60,564 nucleotides of DNA from Pseudomonadota bacterium (GCA_028382005.1 JAOESH010000010.1:1-60564); one strand, 5' to 3'; counted from the stretch's first letter, positions 42,036-52,613 are shown. The notes: a model not told the origin generated them from the letters alone. A program made the numbers and translations.

Positions 42036-42998
42036 TTATAAATTTTTACTATAATAAATAAATTCTTCAACTTCTTCAGACGAACCGAATATTAAAGGTG
42101 ATCGTTGATGAATATCTTCTACCTCAACATCTAATATATCCTTTATACCGTTCGTTGCCTTACCTCCAGCTTCTTTAATTAACATTGCTAAAGGGTTGGC
42201 TTCATAGGTTAAACGCAATCTGCCTTGTTTATTTTTTAATCGTTTGTCAGACGGGTATAAAAATATTCCACCTCTATTAAATATACGACTAGCGTCTGCC
42301 ACTAATGATCCCACCCATCTCATACCAAAATCTTTGCCTTTTGGTCCATCTTTACCTTCTTGACAATCTTTAATATAATTGGAAGTTGCTTTATCCCAAA
42401 ATCTTGAATAAGAAGCATTAATAGCAAATTCAGATGTTGATTTTGGAATTTTTATTTTATCATTAATTAATATGAATTCAGATTTATTTTCATCAAGACC
42501 AAAAGCAATTGTACCTTTGCCAAAGGTTAAAAACAAAGTGATTTGTGGTCCATACACAAAAAAGCCAGCTGCTTTTTGTTTACTTCCCTTTTGGAGAAAT
42601 GCATGTTCAAGAGGAAGATTATTTTGAGACATTATAGAAAATATTGTGCCTATAGATACGTTGACATCTATATTGCTAGATCCATCTAATGGATCTGCAA
42701 TAACTATTAGGTCATGATCATTTTTTAAATCAACAAAACCTTCTTGCTCTTCTGATGCATAACCTGATACAGGGGCATTTCTCATAAGTTCCATTAACAT
42801 TTCATCAGACAAAATATCTAAAGGTTTTTGAATATCACCATCAAAATTTTTTGTTTTAGAAACACCTTTAATATTAATATCATTATTAAGATTTCTAATA
42901 ACTTTTGATATTTTATTAGCTGCTATACTTAAGTTTATTATAACTTTATTTAAACTTGTATCTTCGCAATTTTTAGATAAATACTCAGATAAATACAT
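42036..42998 (-). CDS. fbp: Fructose-1,6-bisphosphatase, class I
   Basis: 320 residues with the metal-binding IADPLDGSSNIDVNVSIGTI (about residues 99-118), EEQEGFV as the first acidic site, VGSLVADASRIFNRGGIFLY and the C-terminal YEANPLAMLIKEAGGKA with a substrate-binding region. It makes fructose-6-phosphate, the committed step of gluconeogenesis. It opens the fbp-tkt-pgk-gap-rpe-gph block, and there is room for a promoter only in the 20-base gap to the PaiB-like gene, so read-through from upstream is likely. Confidence 0.95.
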   Translation of the reverse strand: MYLSEYLSKNCEDTSLNKVIINLSIAANKISKVIRNLNNDINIKGVSKTKNFDGDIQKPLDILSDEMLMELMRNAPVSGYASEEQEGFVDLKNDHDLIVIADPLDGSSNIDVNVSIGTIFSIMSQNNLPLEHAFLQKGSKQKAAGFFVYGPQITLFLTFGKGTIAFGLDENKSEFILINDKIKIPKSTSEFAINASYSRFWDKATSNYIKDCQEGKDGPKGKDFGMRWVGSLVADASRIFNRGGIFLYPSDKRLKNKQGRLRLTYEANPLAMLIKEAGGKATNGIKDILDVEVEDIHQRSPLIFGSSEEVEEFIYYSKNL

Positions 42999-43018
42999 TT
43001 AACATTTCCTAAAAAGTT

Positions 43019-43648
43019 CTATTTAATTTTATTCATAGCCGAATATAGTATTTCTTTTTTTAATTGAAGCATTTTTTTCTTAACTGACACAAAATCAATA
43101 TCTTCTTTATTTTGATTAAGCTTTGATTTTGCCTCACATCTTGTCACATCTATTTTTACACCTACTATACCAGACAATTTTTTTCCCATATAATCTTTAG
43201 GAGCGTCTTTTATCTTCCAAGGTTCATTTTCCCCTATTTTCTTTTCGTGTATTTTGGTTAACTTACCTAAAATACTAAGTAATGATTTTTTATCCTCAAA
43301 AAAACTAATTTTCCCATGAAAATGAACCGCCTGATAATTCCATGTTGGGACAACTTCATGAGTTGTTTTATTAGTAGGATACCAATTAGGACTTATATAA
43401 CTGTCTTCAGCCTTGAAAACAACTAAGACTTGGGAACCATTTGTGGTTTCTTGAAAAATCTCATTTTGACGTGCTATGTGACCCAGTATTGTTTGAGTAC
43501 CATCTAAATTAAATTCACATATAAAGGGAATATGATTTGCTGAAAAACCCTCATTTCCAGAAGTAACAATTGTCGCTAAAGGAAAAGTATTTAATATTTT
43601 TTTAATCTCATTGATATTTTTTTCTTTAAAATGTTCTGGCGTATACAT
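43019..43648 (-). CDS. PaiB-family FMN-binding protein
   Basis: 209 residues, full family length. It opens MYTPEHFKEKNINEIKKILN, followed by PLATIVTSGNEGFSANHIPF and later WYPTNKTTHEVVPTWNYQAV, the pattern of FMN-binding split-barrel proteins annotated as transcriptional regulators in Bacillus (PaiB). DNA binding by itself is unproven; it could be a flavin reductase or haem-handling protein. It sits between pirin and fbp on the same strand with 35- and 20-base gaps. Confidence 0.85.
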   Translation of the reverse strand: MYTPEHFKEKNINEIKKILNTFPLATIVTSGNEGFSANHIPFICEFNLDGTQTILGHIARQNEIFQETTNGSQVLVVFKAEDSYISPNWYPTNKTTHEVVPTWNYQAVHFHGKISFFEDKKSLLSILGKLTKIHEKKIGENEPWKIKDAPKDYMGKKLSGIVGVKIDVTRCEAKSKLNQNKEDIDFVSVKKKMLQLKKEILYSAMNKIK

Positions 43649-43683
43649 TGATGGATCCAGTTGTTAATAACTTAGTTCTAATT

Positions 43684-44556
43684 TTACTTTGGAAGCGGTA
43701 TAAATTCGTCTGCATCATCAATGGGCATGATAAATTTTTTGTTAGCCCAATTTTCTTTTGCTCTTTCAATTAAATTAACATCTGATGCTACAAAATTCCA
43801 CCACAGATACCTTCGCTCATTCATAGTGTCACCACCTAGAAATATAAAATGACAATTTTCTAATGTTCTAACAGTTATTGTAATCCTATTATTTAATACT
43901 AACATTTCACCAGAATTAATCACTCTACCTTTTATTTCTAATTTTCCTGACAAAAGGTAAATACCATACTCTTCTATATGCTTTGGTAATTCAATTATGT
44001 TATTGTTCTTAACTTTAATTTCTATAAAAACTCCATTAAAAATATTTTTTAATGGTGATGTTTTACCATATGCAGAACCTAAAATAATATTTGCAATCAT
44101 ATTTTTAGAAACAACTGAAGGAACTTCTTTCTTTTTTAAATTGTGGAATTCAGGCTTCATTGCTTCATGAACCTTAGGCAAAGCTATCCAACATTGTAGA
44201 CCAAAGAGTTTATGTGGTGTTTTAATCCCTTTTGGTGTTCTTTCCGAATGAGTTATACCTCTTCCTGAAATCATTAAATTAACGTCACCAGGTTTTATAC
44301 TCATAAATGAGCCAATTGAATCACGATGAAATATATGACCTGAAAATAAATATGTTAATGTTGTTAAACCAATATGCGGATGAGGACGAACATCAATTCC
44401 TGCTTCTGTTATAAATTCATTTGGACCCATTTGATCAAAGAAAATGAATGGTCCTACCATCTGCCTAGTTGCATGCGGCAGGACTCTTTTCACTTCTAAT
44501 CCACCTATATCTCTTGATCTTCCTACTAGGAGATTATTGTCTTTTACCAATTCCAT
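43684..44556 (-). CDS. Pirin family protein
   Basis: 290 residues with the bicupin layout: VKRVLPHATRQMVGPFIFFD near residue 23, the metal site RPHPHIGLTTLTYLFSGHIF (about 57-76), DVNLMISGRGITHSER and LQCWIALPK; the C-terminal domain covers about 170-290. Pirins are iron-binding cupins; some have quercetinase activity, others act as redox sensors. Role here unknown. It is the first gene of the minus-strand block and is divergent from glnE by 84 bases. Confidence 0.88.
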   Translation of the reverse strand: MELVKDNNLLVGRSRDIGGLEVKRVLPHATRQMVGPFIFFDQMGPNEFITEAGIDVRPHPHIGLTTLTYLFSGHIFHRDSIGSFMSIKPGDVNLMISGRGITHSERTPKGIKTPHKLFGLQCWIALPKVHEAMKPEFHNLKKKEVPSVVSKNMIANIILGSAYGKTSPLKNIFNGVFIEIKVKNNNIIELPKHIEEYGIYLLSGKLEIKGRVINSGEMLVLNNRITITVRTLENCHFIFLGGDTMNERRYLWWNFVASDVNLIERAKENWANKKFIMPIDDADEFIPLPK

Positions 44557-44640
44557 TCAAATACCTAAATTTTGTATATTGTAACAATATTAAATTTACT
44601 GTAAATTTAATATAGAATTTTAATTATTATTGGATTTTCT

Positions 44641-46155
44641 ATGCTTCATGAAAAACTCTTTATTCCTATAAATTTAGCATTAAATAATAACGATCATGAT
44701 TTGAATTATCCAAACAACAATCTTATTCAACAAATCAAAAACTCTAATAAATTTGGTATATCTTCAACAATCATTTCATTTAAAAAATATTTTAATAAAC
44801 ATATTTCTGGAGTTATTACAAAGAAATTGTTTTATTTTATTGACGAGATTATTCCCATTCTTTTTAAATCTAAACAAAAAGAAGAAGGTCTTTATCAACT
44901 TTTAAGATTTATTGATAAGATAATATCTAATTTTTCTTATATTGAAGCCTTAAAAGAAAATAACTTTGTCTTTCAAAACTTAGCAAAAGTTTTTTTGTTT
45001 TCTGGATATGTAACTAATATAATTGCGCAAGATAAAAAAATACTTGATGTTTTACAACCTGAATATGCCCTGAGATTGAATGGTAACATTAGTTTTTATA
45101 AAAATATATTTGATAAAATTGATAAAGTTAATTTAGATGAAGAGGATATTTTAGATAGACTTAGAAGGAACCATCGTTTCTTAAAATTCCAAATCTTATT
45201 TGCTTTTATTAATAATGAAATTGATATTAAACGAACATCAAATGAATTTTCATTACTTGCACAAGCAACTTTTAACGCATGCCTTACTATTGCTGAAACT
45301 CAAATCTCAAATAAGCATAATGTTGATTGTCATGAGTATAGTGTTATTGCATATGGAAGATTTGCAACCTTTTCAATGACATCTAATTCTGATCTTGATC
45401 TAGTTTTTATTTACGAAGATCTTCCTAAAAATCAAACGTTAAAAAAAGGTATTTATATTGAATTATTTCGTCAATTAATAAAACTGCTTTCTGCTAAAAC
45501 ATCTGAAGGTTTTATGTATGAAGTTGATACAAAACTTAGACCGTCTGGGAAAACAGGACCAGTTGCATGTACATATAACAACTTCAAAGAATTTCATGAA
45601 AACAAATCATTTGCTTGGGAAAAGCTTGCCTTAAATAAAACTCGTGTCCTTACTGAAAGTAAATTGAGCTTGCGTGTGTATGATTTATTAAAACATTTAA
45701 ATTCTAAACCTATCTCAACAATAAAAGTTGCTGATGAAGTTAATCGAATGCGAATTTATAAAAAACCTAAAACTGACATAGACAATGAACAAGCGTTTAA
45801 AAATACACTGAGTCCAAAATGGTTTGAAACAAAATATGTTGTTGGAGGACAAAGGGAGATAGAATATCTTAATTTTTTTTATAAAATAGATTCTATTTTC
45901 AAAGATAAATATGAAGTAGACCAAAAAATATTATTCAATGATAAAATCGAAAAATTATTTTTTAAACTTGATCAAATAGTAAATATTTGTTTTGAAGACG
46001 AAAAACAGGATTTTCTACCCTCCAATGCAATACTTAAAATTATAAAAGAAACTAATGAAAAAGATTTAGGATCTTTAAAAGTAACAGTGAACCTCGGCAA
46101 AAAAGAAGTTCGTAAAAATTTAAATCAAATTTTAGCATCTATACAAAATAGTTAA
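44641..46155 (+). CDS. glnE: Glutamine synthetase adenylyltransferase-like protein, half-length (single nucleotidyltransferase domain)
   Basis: 504 residues, about half of a typical GlnE (near 950). The nucleotidyltransferase core is visible: FSMTSNSDLDLVFIYED with the metal-binding Asp-x-Asp (about residues 245-260), EGFMYEVDTKLRPSGKTGPV (about 287-306), FAWEKLALNKTRVL, then KYVVGGQREIEYLNFFY (about 398-414) and a helical tail. Motif details fit the C-terminal, adenylylating half of alphaproteobacterial GlnE. The adenylyl-removing half is absent and no frameshifted remains are seen up- or downstream. The next gene is amtB, so nitrogen control is the likely role. It may have only one activity, or the second half may be elsewhere. 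Confidence 0.75.
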   Translation: MLHEKLFIPINLALNNNDHDLNYPNNNLIQQIKNSNKFGISSTIISFKKYFNKHISGVITKKLFYFIDEIIPILFKSKQKEEGLYQLLRFIDKIISNFSYIEALKENNFVFQNLAKVFLFSGYVTNIIAQDKKILDVLQPEYALRLNGNISFYKNIFDKIDKVNLDEEDILDRLRRNHRFLKFQILFAFINNEIDIKRTSNEFSLLAQATFNACLTIAETQISNKHNVDCHEYSVIAYGRFATFSMTSNSDLDLVFIYEDLPKNQTLKKGIYIELFRQLIKLLSAKTSEGFMYEVDTKLRPSGKTGPVACTYNNFKEFHENKSFAWEKLALNKTRVLTESKLSLRVYDLLKHLNSKPISTIKVADEVNRMRIYKKPKTDIDNEQAFKNTLSPKWFETKYVVGGQREIEYLNFFYKIDSIFKDKYEVDQKILFNDKIEKLFFKLDQIVNICFEDEKQDFLPSNAILKIIKETNEKDLGSLKVTVNLGKKEVRKNLNQILASIQNS

Positions 46156-46358
46156 AATTAAACTTTTGCAAATATAAGTTTATGACAAAAAAACTATCAT
46201 TATGTGATTAAATATTAATCATTTATTATAATTTATAAAATTAAAGATTAATCTTTAGGCATATAACAAATTAGATTTATGAATTTAATCTCTATCTTTG
46301 TTACTTTGTTATTTATCGGCAATTTTACGTTTATATTTAATCTAAACGGAGTTTTATT

Positions 46359-47657
46359 ATGTCTAATCTTTTGAGGGTATTTTTCTTGTTACCTTTTTCA
46401 ATACTTAGTTTATCAAGTGTTGCTTATGCTGTTCCTGATGCTGAAACAGCTTATATATTCAATTCATTTTCTTTTCTTGTTCATGGTTTCTTAGTAATGC
46501 TAATGGCTGCAGGTTTCTGCATGTTAGAAACAGGGTTAGTCAGAGCAAAAAATGCAGTAGTCCAGTGCGCAAAGAATATTGGTTTATATTCTATAGCAGG
46601 ATTAATGTTTGCTTTTGTTGGTTATAACTTAATGTATATGGATGTATCAGGTTGGATCGGTACTTTATCAGTATGGGGTCCATCAGATCAGTTAAAAAGT
46701 TTTGGTGAAGAAAATGATTCTACATATTCTTCAGGTTCAGATTGGTTTTTCCAGATGGTTTTCTGCGCAACTGCAGCTTCTATTGTCAGTGGAGCAGTAG
46801 CTGAAAGAATTAAACTTAAAAGTTTTTTTGTTTTTGTTGTTTTATTGTGTGGATTTATATATCCAATTCAAGGTTCATGGTCTTGGGGCGGAGGGTTCTT
46901 AAGTGAAGCTGGTTTTTTAGATTTTGCTGGATCGTCAATTGTTCATGGAGTAGGTGGCTGGGCAGCATTAACTGGAGCTATAATTTTAGGAGCAAGAAAG
47001 GGTAAATATGCGGATGACGGAAGTATAACACCAATGCCTGGGTCAAATTTACCTCTGGCCACACTTGGGACATTTCTACTTTGGTTTGGTTGGTTTGGTT
47101 TTAACGGTGGATCTCAATTAGCTATGGGAACTGCAGCTGATGTAGCTGCAATTTCTAATATTTACATAAACACAAACTTAGCTGCTGCAGGTGGTGTTGT
47201 CGTTGCTATTATATTGACTATGCTCTTCTACAAGAAAACTGATCTCACAATGGCACTAAATGGAGCATTAGGTGGATTAGTTGCAATCACAGCAGAACCA
47301 CTAGCACCTTCACCAATGCTTGCAATTTTTATAGGTGCTGTTGGTGGGTTAATTGTAGTCTTAACAATACCGATGCTCGACAAATTTAAGATTGATGATG
47401 TAGTGGGAGCTATTCCTGTACATCTATTTGCTGGAATATGGGGTACAATCGCAGTTATTCTTTCAAACTCAGACGCTACGATTGGCGGACAACTATATGG
47501 TATACTTGCAATTGGAGCCTTTACAATAATAGCCTCTACAATAGTATGGTATATTCTAAAATTTGTTATGGGTATTAGGGTCTCACCAGAAGAAGAATTA
47601 GAAGGTATGGATCTTAGCGAAGTCGGTATGGAAGCATATCCTGACTTTAGAAAATAG
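46359..47657 (+). CDS. amtB: Ammonium transporter (Amt family)
   Basis: 432 residues with a signal peptide (cleaved near VAYA-VPD) and eleven membrane helices. Family marks are MAAGFCMLETGLVRAKNA (about residues 48-65), SSIVHGVGGWAALTGAIILG (first pore His), GWFGFNGGS and VGAIPVHLFAGIWGTIAV (second pore His). The ATG follows CGGAG with eight bases of spacing. It imports ammonium. A separate 200-base gap before it could hold a nitrogen-regulated promoter, but I find no clear sigma-54 box. No glnK/glnB gene accompanies it. Confidence 0.95.
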   Translation: MSNLLRVFFLLPFSILSLSSVAYAVPDAETAYIFNSFSFLVHGFLVMLMAAGFCMLETGLVRAKNAVVQCAKNIGLYSIAGLMFAFVGYNLMYMDVSGWIGTLSVWGPSDQLKSFGEENDSTYSSGSDWFFQMVFCATAASIVSGAVAERIKLKSFFVFVVLLCGFIYPIQGSWSWGGGFLSEAGFLDFAGSSIVHGVGGWAALTGAIILGARKGKYADDGSITPMPGSNLPLATLGTFLLWFGWFGFNGGSQLAMGTAADVAAISNIYINTNLAAAGGVVVAIILTMLFYKKTDLTMALNGALGGLVAITAEPLAPSPMLAIFIGAVGGLIVVLTIPMLDKFKIDDVVGAIPVHLFAGIWGTIAVILSNSDATIGGQLYGILAIGAFTIIASTIVWYILKFVMGIRVSPEEELEGMDLSEVGMEAYPDFRK

Positions 47658-47672
47658 AAAAACTAACTAAAA

Positions 47673-47698
47673 AAAAGGAGGATACTATTCCTCCTTTT
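47673..47698. terminator. Bidirectional rho-independent terminator between amtB and gdh
   Basis: AAAAGGAGGA (47673-47682) pairs with TCCTCCTTTT (47689-47698) around a 6-base loop, with A-run on the left and T-run on the right. It serves both convergent genes, amtB from the left and the dehydrogenase from the right, and ends five bases before the latter's stop. Confidence 0.85.
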
Positions 47699-47702
47699 AA
47701 AA

Positions 47703-49124
47703 TTATATACCTAAAGATCCATAGCTTTGAGCGACACGTTTAATAGAAACCATCATAGCAGCTGTTCTTAAATTAGGTATGTCTTTATTACTATTCCAAA
47801 CCTCACTTATGACTTTATAAGTTTCCATCATTGTATCTTCTAAACCAGAACGAACAAGGTCCAATTCGGAAGCACCTTGAACAGATTTAGATTTCAGATC
47901 TGTTGGAAAAATTTTTCCTGTCATATTTTCAATTCCCTCTATGAGATGAGATATCTGACTTTCTTGGGCTCTTCTCTGGAGTCTGCCTAGTCTTATTCTA
48001 CTTAAATTTTTTATCCATTCAAAATAACTAACAGTTACACCACCTGCGTTAGCATAAAGATCAGGAATAATGACTATTCCGCGTTTATTTAATATTTCAT
48101 CTGCATCCGAAGAAATCGGTCCATTAGCTGCTTCAATAATAAGCGGTGTCTTAATTCTTTCAGCGTTATTTTTATTTATAACTAACTCCATAGCAGCTGG
48201 TATTAAAATATCTGCGTCAGCTTCTAAAATCTCTGGACCAGATTTAACAAACCCTTTAAAACCCAAAATTGTACCTTTTTCAATAAGGTGATTTTTAAGT
48301 AACTTTATATTTATTCCTTCTTCATCAATAATTGCACCATTTCGCTCTATGACGTGTGTAATAATAGCTCCATCTTCGTTAGACAAGAAATAAGCTGCAT
48401 AATACCCTACATTACCTAAACCTTGAATAATAATCCTTTTACCTTTTAGACCAGGACTTAAACCTGTTTTTTTGACATCTTCATTATTTTCAAAAAAAGC
48501 TTTAAGAGCATATTTTACCCCTCTTCCAGTTGCCTCAGTTCTACCAGCAATCCCTCCTTTGTTTACAGGTTTTCCAGTTACACAAGCCCATGCATTTAAG
48601 TCAGTTGGATTTAATCGACGGTATTCGTCTGCCATCCAAGCCATTTCACGTTCTCCAGTTCCAACATCAGGTGCAGGTACATTTTGAGAGGGATGAATTA
48701 AGTCTCTTTTAGCTAGCTCTTGCGTAAAGCGTCTGGTTATTCTTTCTAACTCTTCAGATGTCCACTCTTTTACATCAATAATAAGTCCACCTTTAGAGCC
48801 TCCAAAAGGCACTTCAACCAGAGCACACTTGTATGTCATTAAAGCTGCTAATGCTTCAACTTCCTCTTGATTAACAGCCATATCATACCTTATACCACCT
48901 TTTACGGGTTCAAAATGATCTGAATGCACAGAACGATAACCAGTAAATGTATGAACTGTTTCTCTAAGCCTAACACCAAATCTCACTACATATGTTGCAT
49001 TCGCCATCATTATTTGATTAGCTAAATCCTTAGAAAGGACCCCAACTCCATAGATCTTTTGAACATAATCGGCTGCTTTTTTAAAGTTAACTTCAATTGA
49101 ATTTAGAAATGCATCACTGGCCAT
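47703..49124 (-). CDS. gdhA: Glutamate dehydrogenase (Glu/Leu/Phe/Val dehydrogenase family)
   Basis: 473 residues from the ATG at 49124; the open frame reaches a TTG four codons earlier. Marks: FEPVKGGIRYDMAVNQEEVEA (short part shown; substrate-binding Lys), VEVPFGGSKGGL with the second Lys, NVPAPDVGTGEREMAWM, the NAD domain GKRIIIQGLGNVGYYAAYFL and PAAMELVINKNNA. It makes or breaks down glutamate. Together with amtB and glnE it forms a local nitrogen assimilation block, although each gene faces its own promoter. The 170-base gap to the TerB gene on the right must hold both divergent promoters. Confidence 0.93.
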   Translation of the reverse strand: MASDAFLNSIEVNFKKAADYVQKIYGVGVLSKDLANQIMMANATYVVRFGVRLRETVHTFTGYRSVHSDHFEPVKGGIRYDMAVNQEEVEALAALMTYKCALVEVPFGGSKGGLIIDVKEWTSEELERITRRFTQELAKRDLIHPSQNVPAPDVGTGEREMAWMADEYRRLNPTDLNAWACVTGKPVNKGGIAGRTEATGRGVKYALKAFFENNEDVKKTGLSPGLKGKRIIIQGLGNVGYYAAYFLSNEDGAIITHVIERNGAIIDEEGINIKLLKNHLIEKGTILGFKGFVKSGPEILEADADILIPAAMELVINKNNAERIKTPLIIEAANGPISSDADEILNKRGIVIIPDLYANAGGVTVSYFEWIKNLSRIRLGRLQRRAQESQISHLIEGIENMTGKIFPTDLKSKSVQGASELDLVRSGLEDTMMETYKVISEVWNSNKDIPNLRTAAMMVSIKRVAQSYGSLGI

Positions 49125-49312
49125 TATTTTTTTCAATCTTTATTAGATTGCTCCATTGTTTTAATAATTACTAAATTTAACACTTACATAAAAAGATAAA
49201 AGTTGAAAGTAATTCAAAGTTATGATTTTAAACTTGATAAAAATATCTATTCTATTCATTTTACAATCTAATTTAAATAATACTTAATAAACTTTATCAA
49301 ATAGGGAAAAAT

Positions 49313-49768
49313 ATGTTTTCAAATCTAAAATCGGCAATCCAAAAAGTTACGTCTAAAGCTAATGAAGAAGAAGAATATAAGGGAGAAGATGTACAAGCGG
49401 TAATTATTTTACTTCTAGAGGCGTGTCAAATAGATGGCGAGACTGGTCAAGTCGAAATTGATTATGTCAAAACACTTCTGATTAATAAATTTAATTTTAA
49501 TGAGAGTGATGCTAATGAAAATATAAATAAAGCACTAGAAGATAGTGAACAAAGAATAGAAATTTTTTCTCAAATTAAAGTTATATTAAATGAAATGGAT
49601 CACGATGAACGAATTGAGGTAATTGAAATGATGTGGGGTGTTATACTTGCTGATGGTGTGATAGACGATTTTGAAGCAAACTTAATGCGTCGTATGAATG
49701 GACTTTTATATGTTTCAGGAGTTGAGAGTGCAGCCGCAAAAGAAAAGGCAATGATTCAATTTAAATAA
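49313..49768 (+). CDS. TerB-domain (tellurite resistance TerB/DjlA-like) protein
   Basis: 151 residues, all helical. The pattern AVIILLLEACQIDGETGQVE (about residues 26-45) then EMMWGVILADGVIDDFEANL with paired acidic residues (ADG-x-I-D-x-x-E) is typical of TerB-like domains. These may bind metal; roles in tellurite resistance or stress are known for other members but not for this stand-alone type. It lies on the plus strand between gdh and the leucine operon, with 71 bases before the next gene. Confidence 0.8.
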   Translation: MFSNLKSAIQKVTSKANEEEEYKGEDVQAVIILLLEACQIDGETGQVEIDYVKTLLINKFNFNESDANENINKALEDSEQRIEIFSQIKVILNEMDHDERIEVIEMMWGVILADGVIDDFEANLMRRMNGLLYVSGVESAAAKEKAMIQFK

Positions 49769-49839
49769 AATCAATATGTTTATGTCGAAAATATAGTTAT
49801 GTTTAACTAAGAAAATTAGATCAAAGGGGCTTTATTTAT

Positions 49840-51009
49840 ATGTTTTTTCATTCAATGAACTTTTCAATAGGTAAAGATAATGAAATTTTAAAAGATGCTG
49901 TTTTTAAATTTGCTCAAAAAGAAATAGCCCCTTTAGCTAATCAAATTGATAAAGATAATACTTTTCCTAATGAGTTATGGAAGAAACTTGGTGAACTTGG
50001 TCTTTTAGGTATAACTGCAGATTCTCAATTTGGCGGAAGCGATATGAGTTATCTAGCTCATTGCATTGCTGTTGAAGAAATTAGCCGAGCCAGCGCTTCA
50101 GTTGGCCTTTCATATGGAGCTTTTTCAAATTTATGCGTTAATCAAATAAACAGAAATGGGACTAAAGAACAGAAAGAAAAATATCTACCAGATTTATGCT
50201 CAGGAGAAAAAGTTGGTGCATTAGCTATGAGTGAAACAAGTTCTGGTTCAGATGTTGTTTCCATGTCACTTCATGCCGAAAAACAAGGAAACAAAACATA
50301 TCTCCTTAATGGAACAAAAATGTGGATTACTAATGGCCCTGATGCAGACACGCTAATTGTTTATGCTAAAACTAATCCATCTGGGGGGTCGAAGGGAATT
50401 ACTGCATTTATAATAGAAAAATCAATGTCAGGTTTTTCAGCTGGTAAAAAATTAGATAAACTTGGAATGAGAGGTTCAAACACTTCTGAACTTATATTTC
50501 AAAATTGTCCTGTTCCAGAAGAAAATATTCTAGGTGAAGAAGGAAAAGGTGCTGCTATCTTAATGAGTGGACTAGATTATGAAAGGGTTGTACTAGCTGC
50601 AGGGCCTTTAGGGATTATGGCCGCTGCAATGGATATTGTGGTACCATATATTCATGAAAGGAAGCAATTTGGCAAAGCAATTGGGGAGTTTCAAATTATG
50701 CAGGGTAAAATTGCTGATATGTACACCACTATGAATGCTTGTAAATCATATGTTTACGAAGTTGCAAAAGCATGCGATAGGGGGGAAACAACTAGAAAAG
50801 ATGCAGCGGGATGTATATTATATTCGGCTGAAAAAGCCACACAGATTGCTTTAGAGGCTATTCAAACTCTTGGAGGTAATGGGTATACAAATGATTATGC
50901 TGCTGGAAGACTATTAAGAGATGCCAAATTATATGAAATTGGAGCTGGAACTTCTGAAATAAGACGTATGCTAATTGGTAGAGAGTTATTTGTGGAAACT
51001 GTGATATGA
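49840..51009 (+). CDS. ivd: Isovaleryl-CoA dehydrogenase
   Basis: 389 residues with ACD marks: [31 protein letters not shown], the IVD-specific catalytic Glu in [17 protein letters not shown] (about residue 249), [20 protein letters not shown], and the C-terminal [20 protein letters not shown]. It oxidises isovaleryl-CoA to 3-methylcrotonyl-CoA, the first step after the leucine keto acid. Start at 49840 is supported by AAAGGGG ten bases before; Met6 is also possible. It overlaps mccB by four bases and begins the leucine operon. Confidence 0.93.
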   Translation: MFFHSMNFSIGKDNEILKDAVFKFAQKEIAPLANQIDKDNTFPNELWKKLGELGLLGITADSQFGGSDMSYLAHCIAVEEISRASASVGLSYGAFSNLCVNQINRNGTKEQKEKYLPDLCSGEKVGALAMSETSSGSDVVSMSLHAEKQGNKTYLLNGTKMWITNGPDADTLIVYAKTNPSGGSKGITAFIIEKSMSGFSAGKKLDKLGMRGSNTSELIFQNCPVPEENILGEEGKGAAILMSGLDYERVVLAAGPLGIMAAAMDIVVPYIHERKQFGKAIGEFQIMQGKIADMYTTMNACKSYVYEVAKACDRGETTRKDAAGCILYSAEKATQIALEAIQTLGGNGYTNDYAAGRLLRDAKLYEIGAGTSEIRRMLIGRELFVETVI

Positions 51010-52613
51010 CAATTTTAAAATCGCAAGTAAAAACTAATAGTCCTGACTTCATTGAGAATAAAAAGAAACTCAATATTGATTATGAACTCACTCTTAATGC
51101 GGTAAATATTGCACTAGATGGTGGTGGAGACAAATTAAAAAAAAGACACGAAATTCGTGGAAAAATGTTACCTAGAGAACGGGTAACTAAGTTATTAGAT
51201 CCTGGTGGTATCTTTCTTGAGATAGGTTTAACTGCTGGTTATGATATGTATGACAATGCTTGTCCTGGAGGCGGGCTAATCGCTGGAATTGGAAAAGTGC
51301 ATGATAAAGATGTAATGATAATTTGTAATGACTCAACTGTTAAAGGGGGTACGTACTATCCGATTACTGTCAAAAAACATCTTAGAGCTCAAGAAATAGC
51401 TCTTGAGAATAATTTACCATGTATCTACCTAGTTGATTCTGGAGGAGCTAATCTTCCAAATCAAGATGAAGTATTTGCTGATAGAGAACACTTTGGAAGA
51501 ATTTTTTATAATCAAGCAAATATGTCATCAAAGGGCATACCTCAAATAGCTGTAGTAATGGGAAGTTGTACCGCGGGGGGTGCGTATGTACCTGCAATGT
51601 CAGATGAAACAATTATTGTAAAAGATCAAGGCACAATTTTTTTAGCTGGACCACCACTTGTTAGAGCAGCAACAGGAGAAATAACTGACCCAGAAAAATT
51701 AGGTGGCGCAGATGTTCATACCAGAGTATCTGGCGTTGCTGATCACCTTGCAACCAATGACGAACATGCTCTCGCTCTTGCGAGAAAATGTATTGCAAAT
51801 CTTAATTCAAAACAAAATGATAATTATAAAAAACTTGATTTTCTTCCTCCATTATATGATCCAAATGAGCTTTTAGGTATAGTTCCTTCAGATAATAAAG
51901 TTCCTTATGATGTAAGAGAAATAATCATGAGAATTGTTGATGGATCAGAATTCGACGAATTTAAAAAGGAATTTGGAACTACATTAATAACTGGTTTTGC
52001 ACATATTCAAGGTCAAATATGTGGTATTATAGCAAATAATGGCGTTCTGTTTTCTGAAAGTGCTCTTAAAGGAACACACTTTATTGAGATATGCAGCCAG
52101 AGAAAAATACCTTTGATATTTCTTCAAAATATAACTGGCTTTATGGTTGGTGAAAACGCTGAACACGGAGGCATAGCAAAAAATGGTGCTAAATTAGTCA
52201 ATGCTGTTGCAACAACAAAGGTTCCTAAAATAACTGTTTTAATTGGTGGTAGCTTTGGGGCAGGAAATTATGGAATGTGTGGAAGAGCTTTTGGTCCAAG
52301 ATTCTTATGGACTTGGCCATGTTCTAGAATTTCAGTAATGGGTGGTGAACAAGCAGCAAGCGTTTTGGCTGAATTAAAAAAAAATAACGCTCTTAAAAAT
52401 AAAGGTAAATGGAATAGTAAAATTGAAAAAGATTTTAAAAAACCAATTTTAGAACAATTTGATAAACAAGCTCACCCTCTATACGCCTCTGCTCGTCTTT
52501 GGGACGATGGTATTATTGATCCTGTGAAAACACGTGATATTTTATCTGCAAGCTTAAGAGTTACTTCTAACCAAGAAATTCAAGATACCAAATTTGGTAT
52601 TTTTAGAATGTAG
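51006..52613 (+). CDS. mccB: Methylcrotonyl-CoA carboxylase, beta (carboxyltransferase) subunit
   Basis: 535 residues of carboxyltransferase fold: [18 protein letters not shown] (about residues 48-65), [60 protein letters not shown] and [19 protein letters not shown]. These match MccB and not PccB, the [12 protein letters not shown] block being characteristic. It transfers the carboxyl from biotin to 3-methylcrotonyl-CoA. The start overlaps the ivd stop (ATGA); mccA follows after 15 bases. Confidence 0.94.
   Translation: MTILKSQVKTNSPDFIENKKKLNIDYELTLNAVNIALDGGGDKLKKRHEIRGKMLPRERVTKLLDPGGIFLEIGLTAGYDMYDNACPGGGLIAGIGKVHDKDVMIICNDSTVKGGTYYPITVKKHLRAQEIALENNLPCIYLVDSGGANLPNQDEVFADREHFGRIFYNQANMSSKGIPQIAVVMGSCTAGGAYVPAMSDETIIVKDQGTIFLAGPPLVRAATGEITDPEKLGGADVHTRVSGVADHLATNDEHALALARKCIANLNSKQNDNYKKLDFLPPLYDPNELLGIVPSDNKVPYDVREIIMRIVDGSEFDEFKKEFGTTLITGFAHIQGQICGIIANNGVLFSESALKGTHFIEICSQRKIPLIFLQNITGFMVGENAEHGGIAKNGAKLVNAVATTKVPKITVLIGGSFGAGNYGMCGRAFGPRFLWTWPCSRISVMGGEQAASVLAELKKNNALKNKGKWNSKIEKDFKKPILEQFDKQAHPLYASARLWDDGIIDPVKTRDILSASLRVTSNQEIQDTKFGIFRM

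Noticed and set aside
46156-46358. Sigma-54/NtrC promoter for amtB
   Set aside because: Expected from the gene's role, but no GG-N10-GC box is convincing in the gap.
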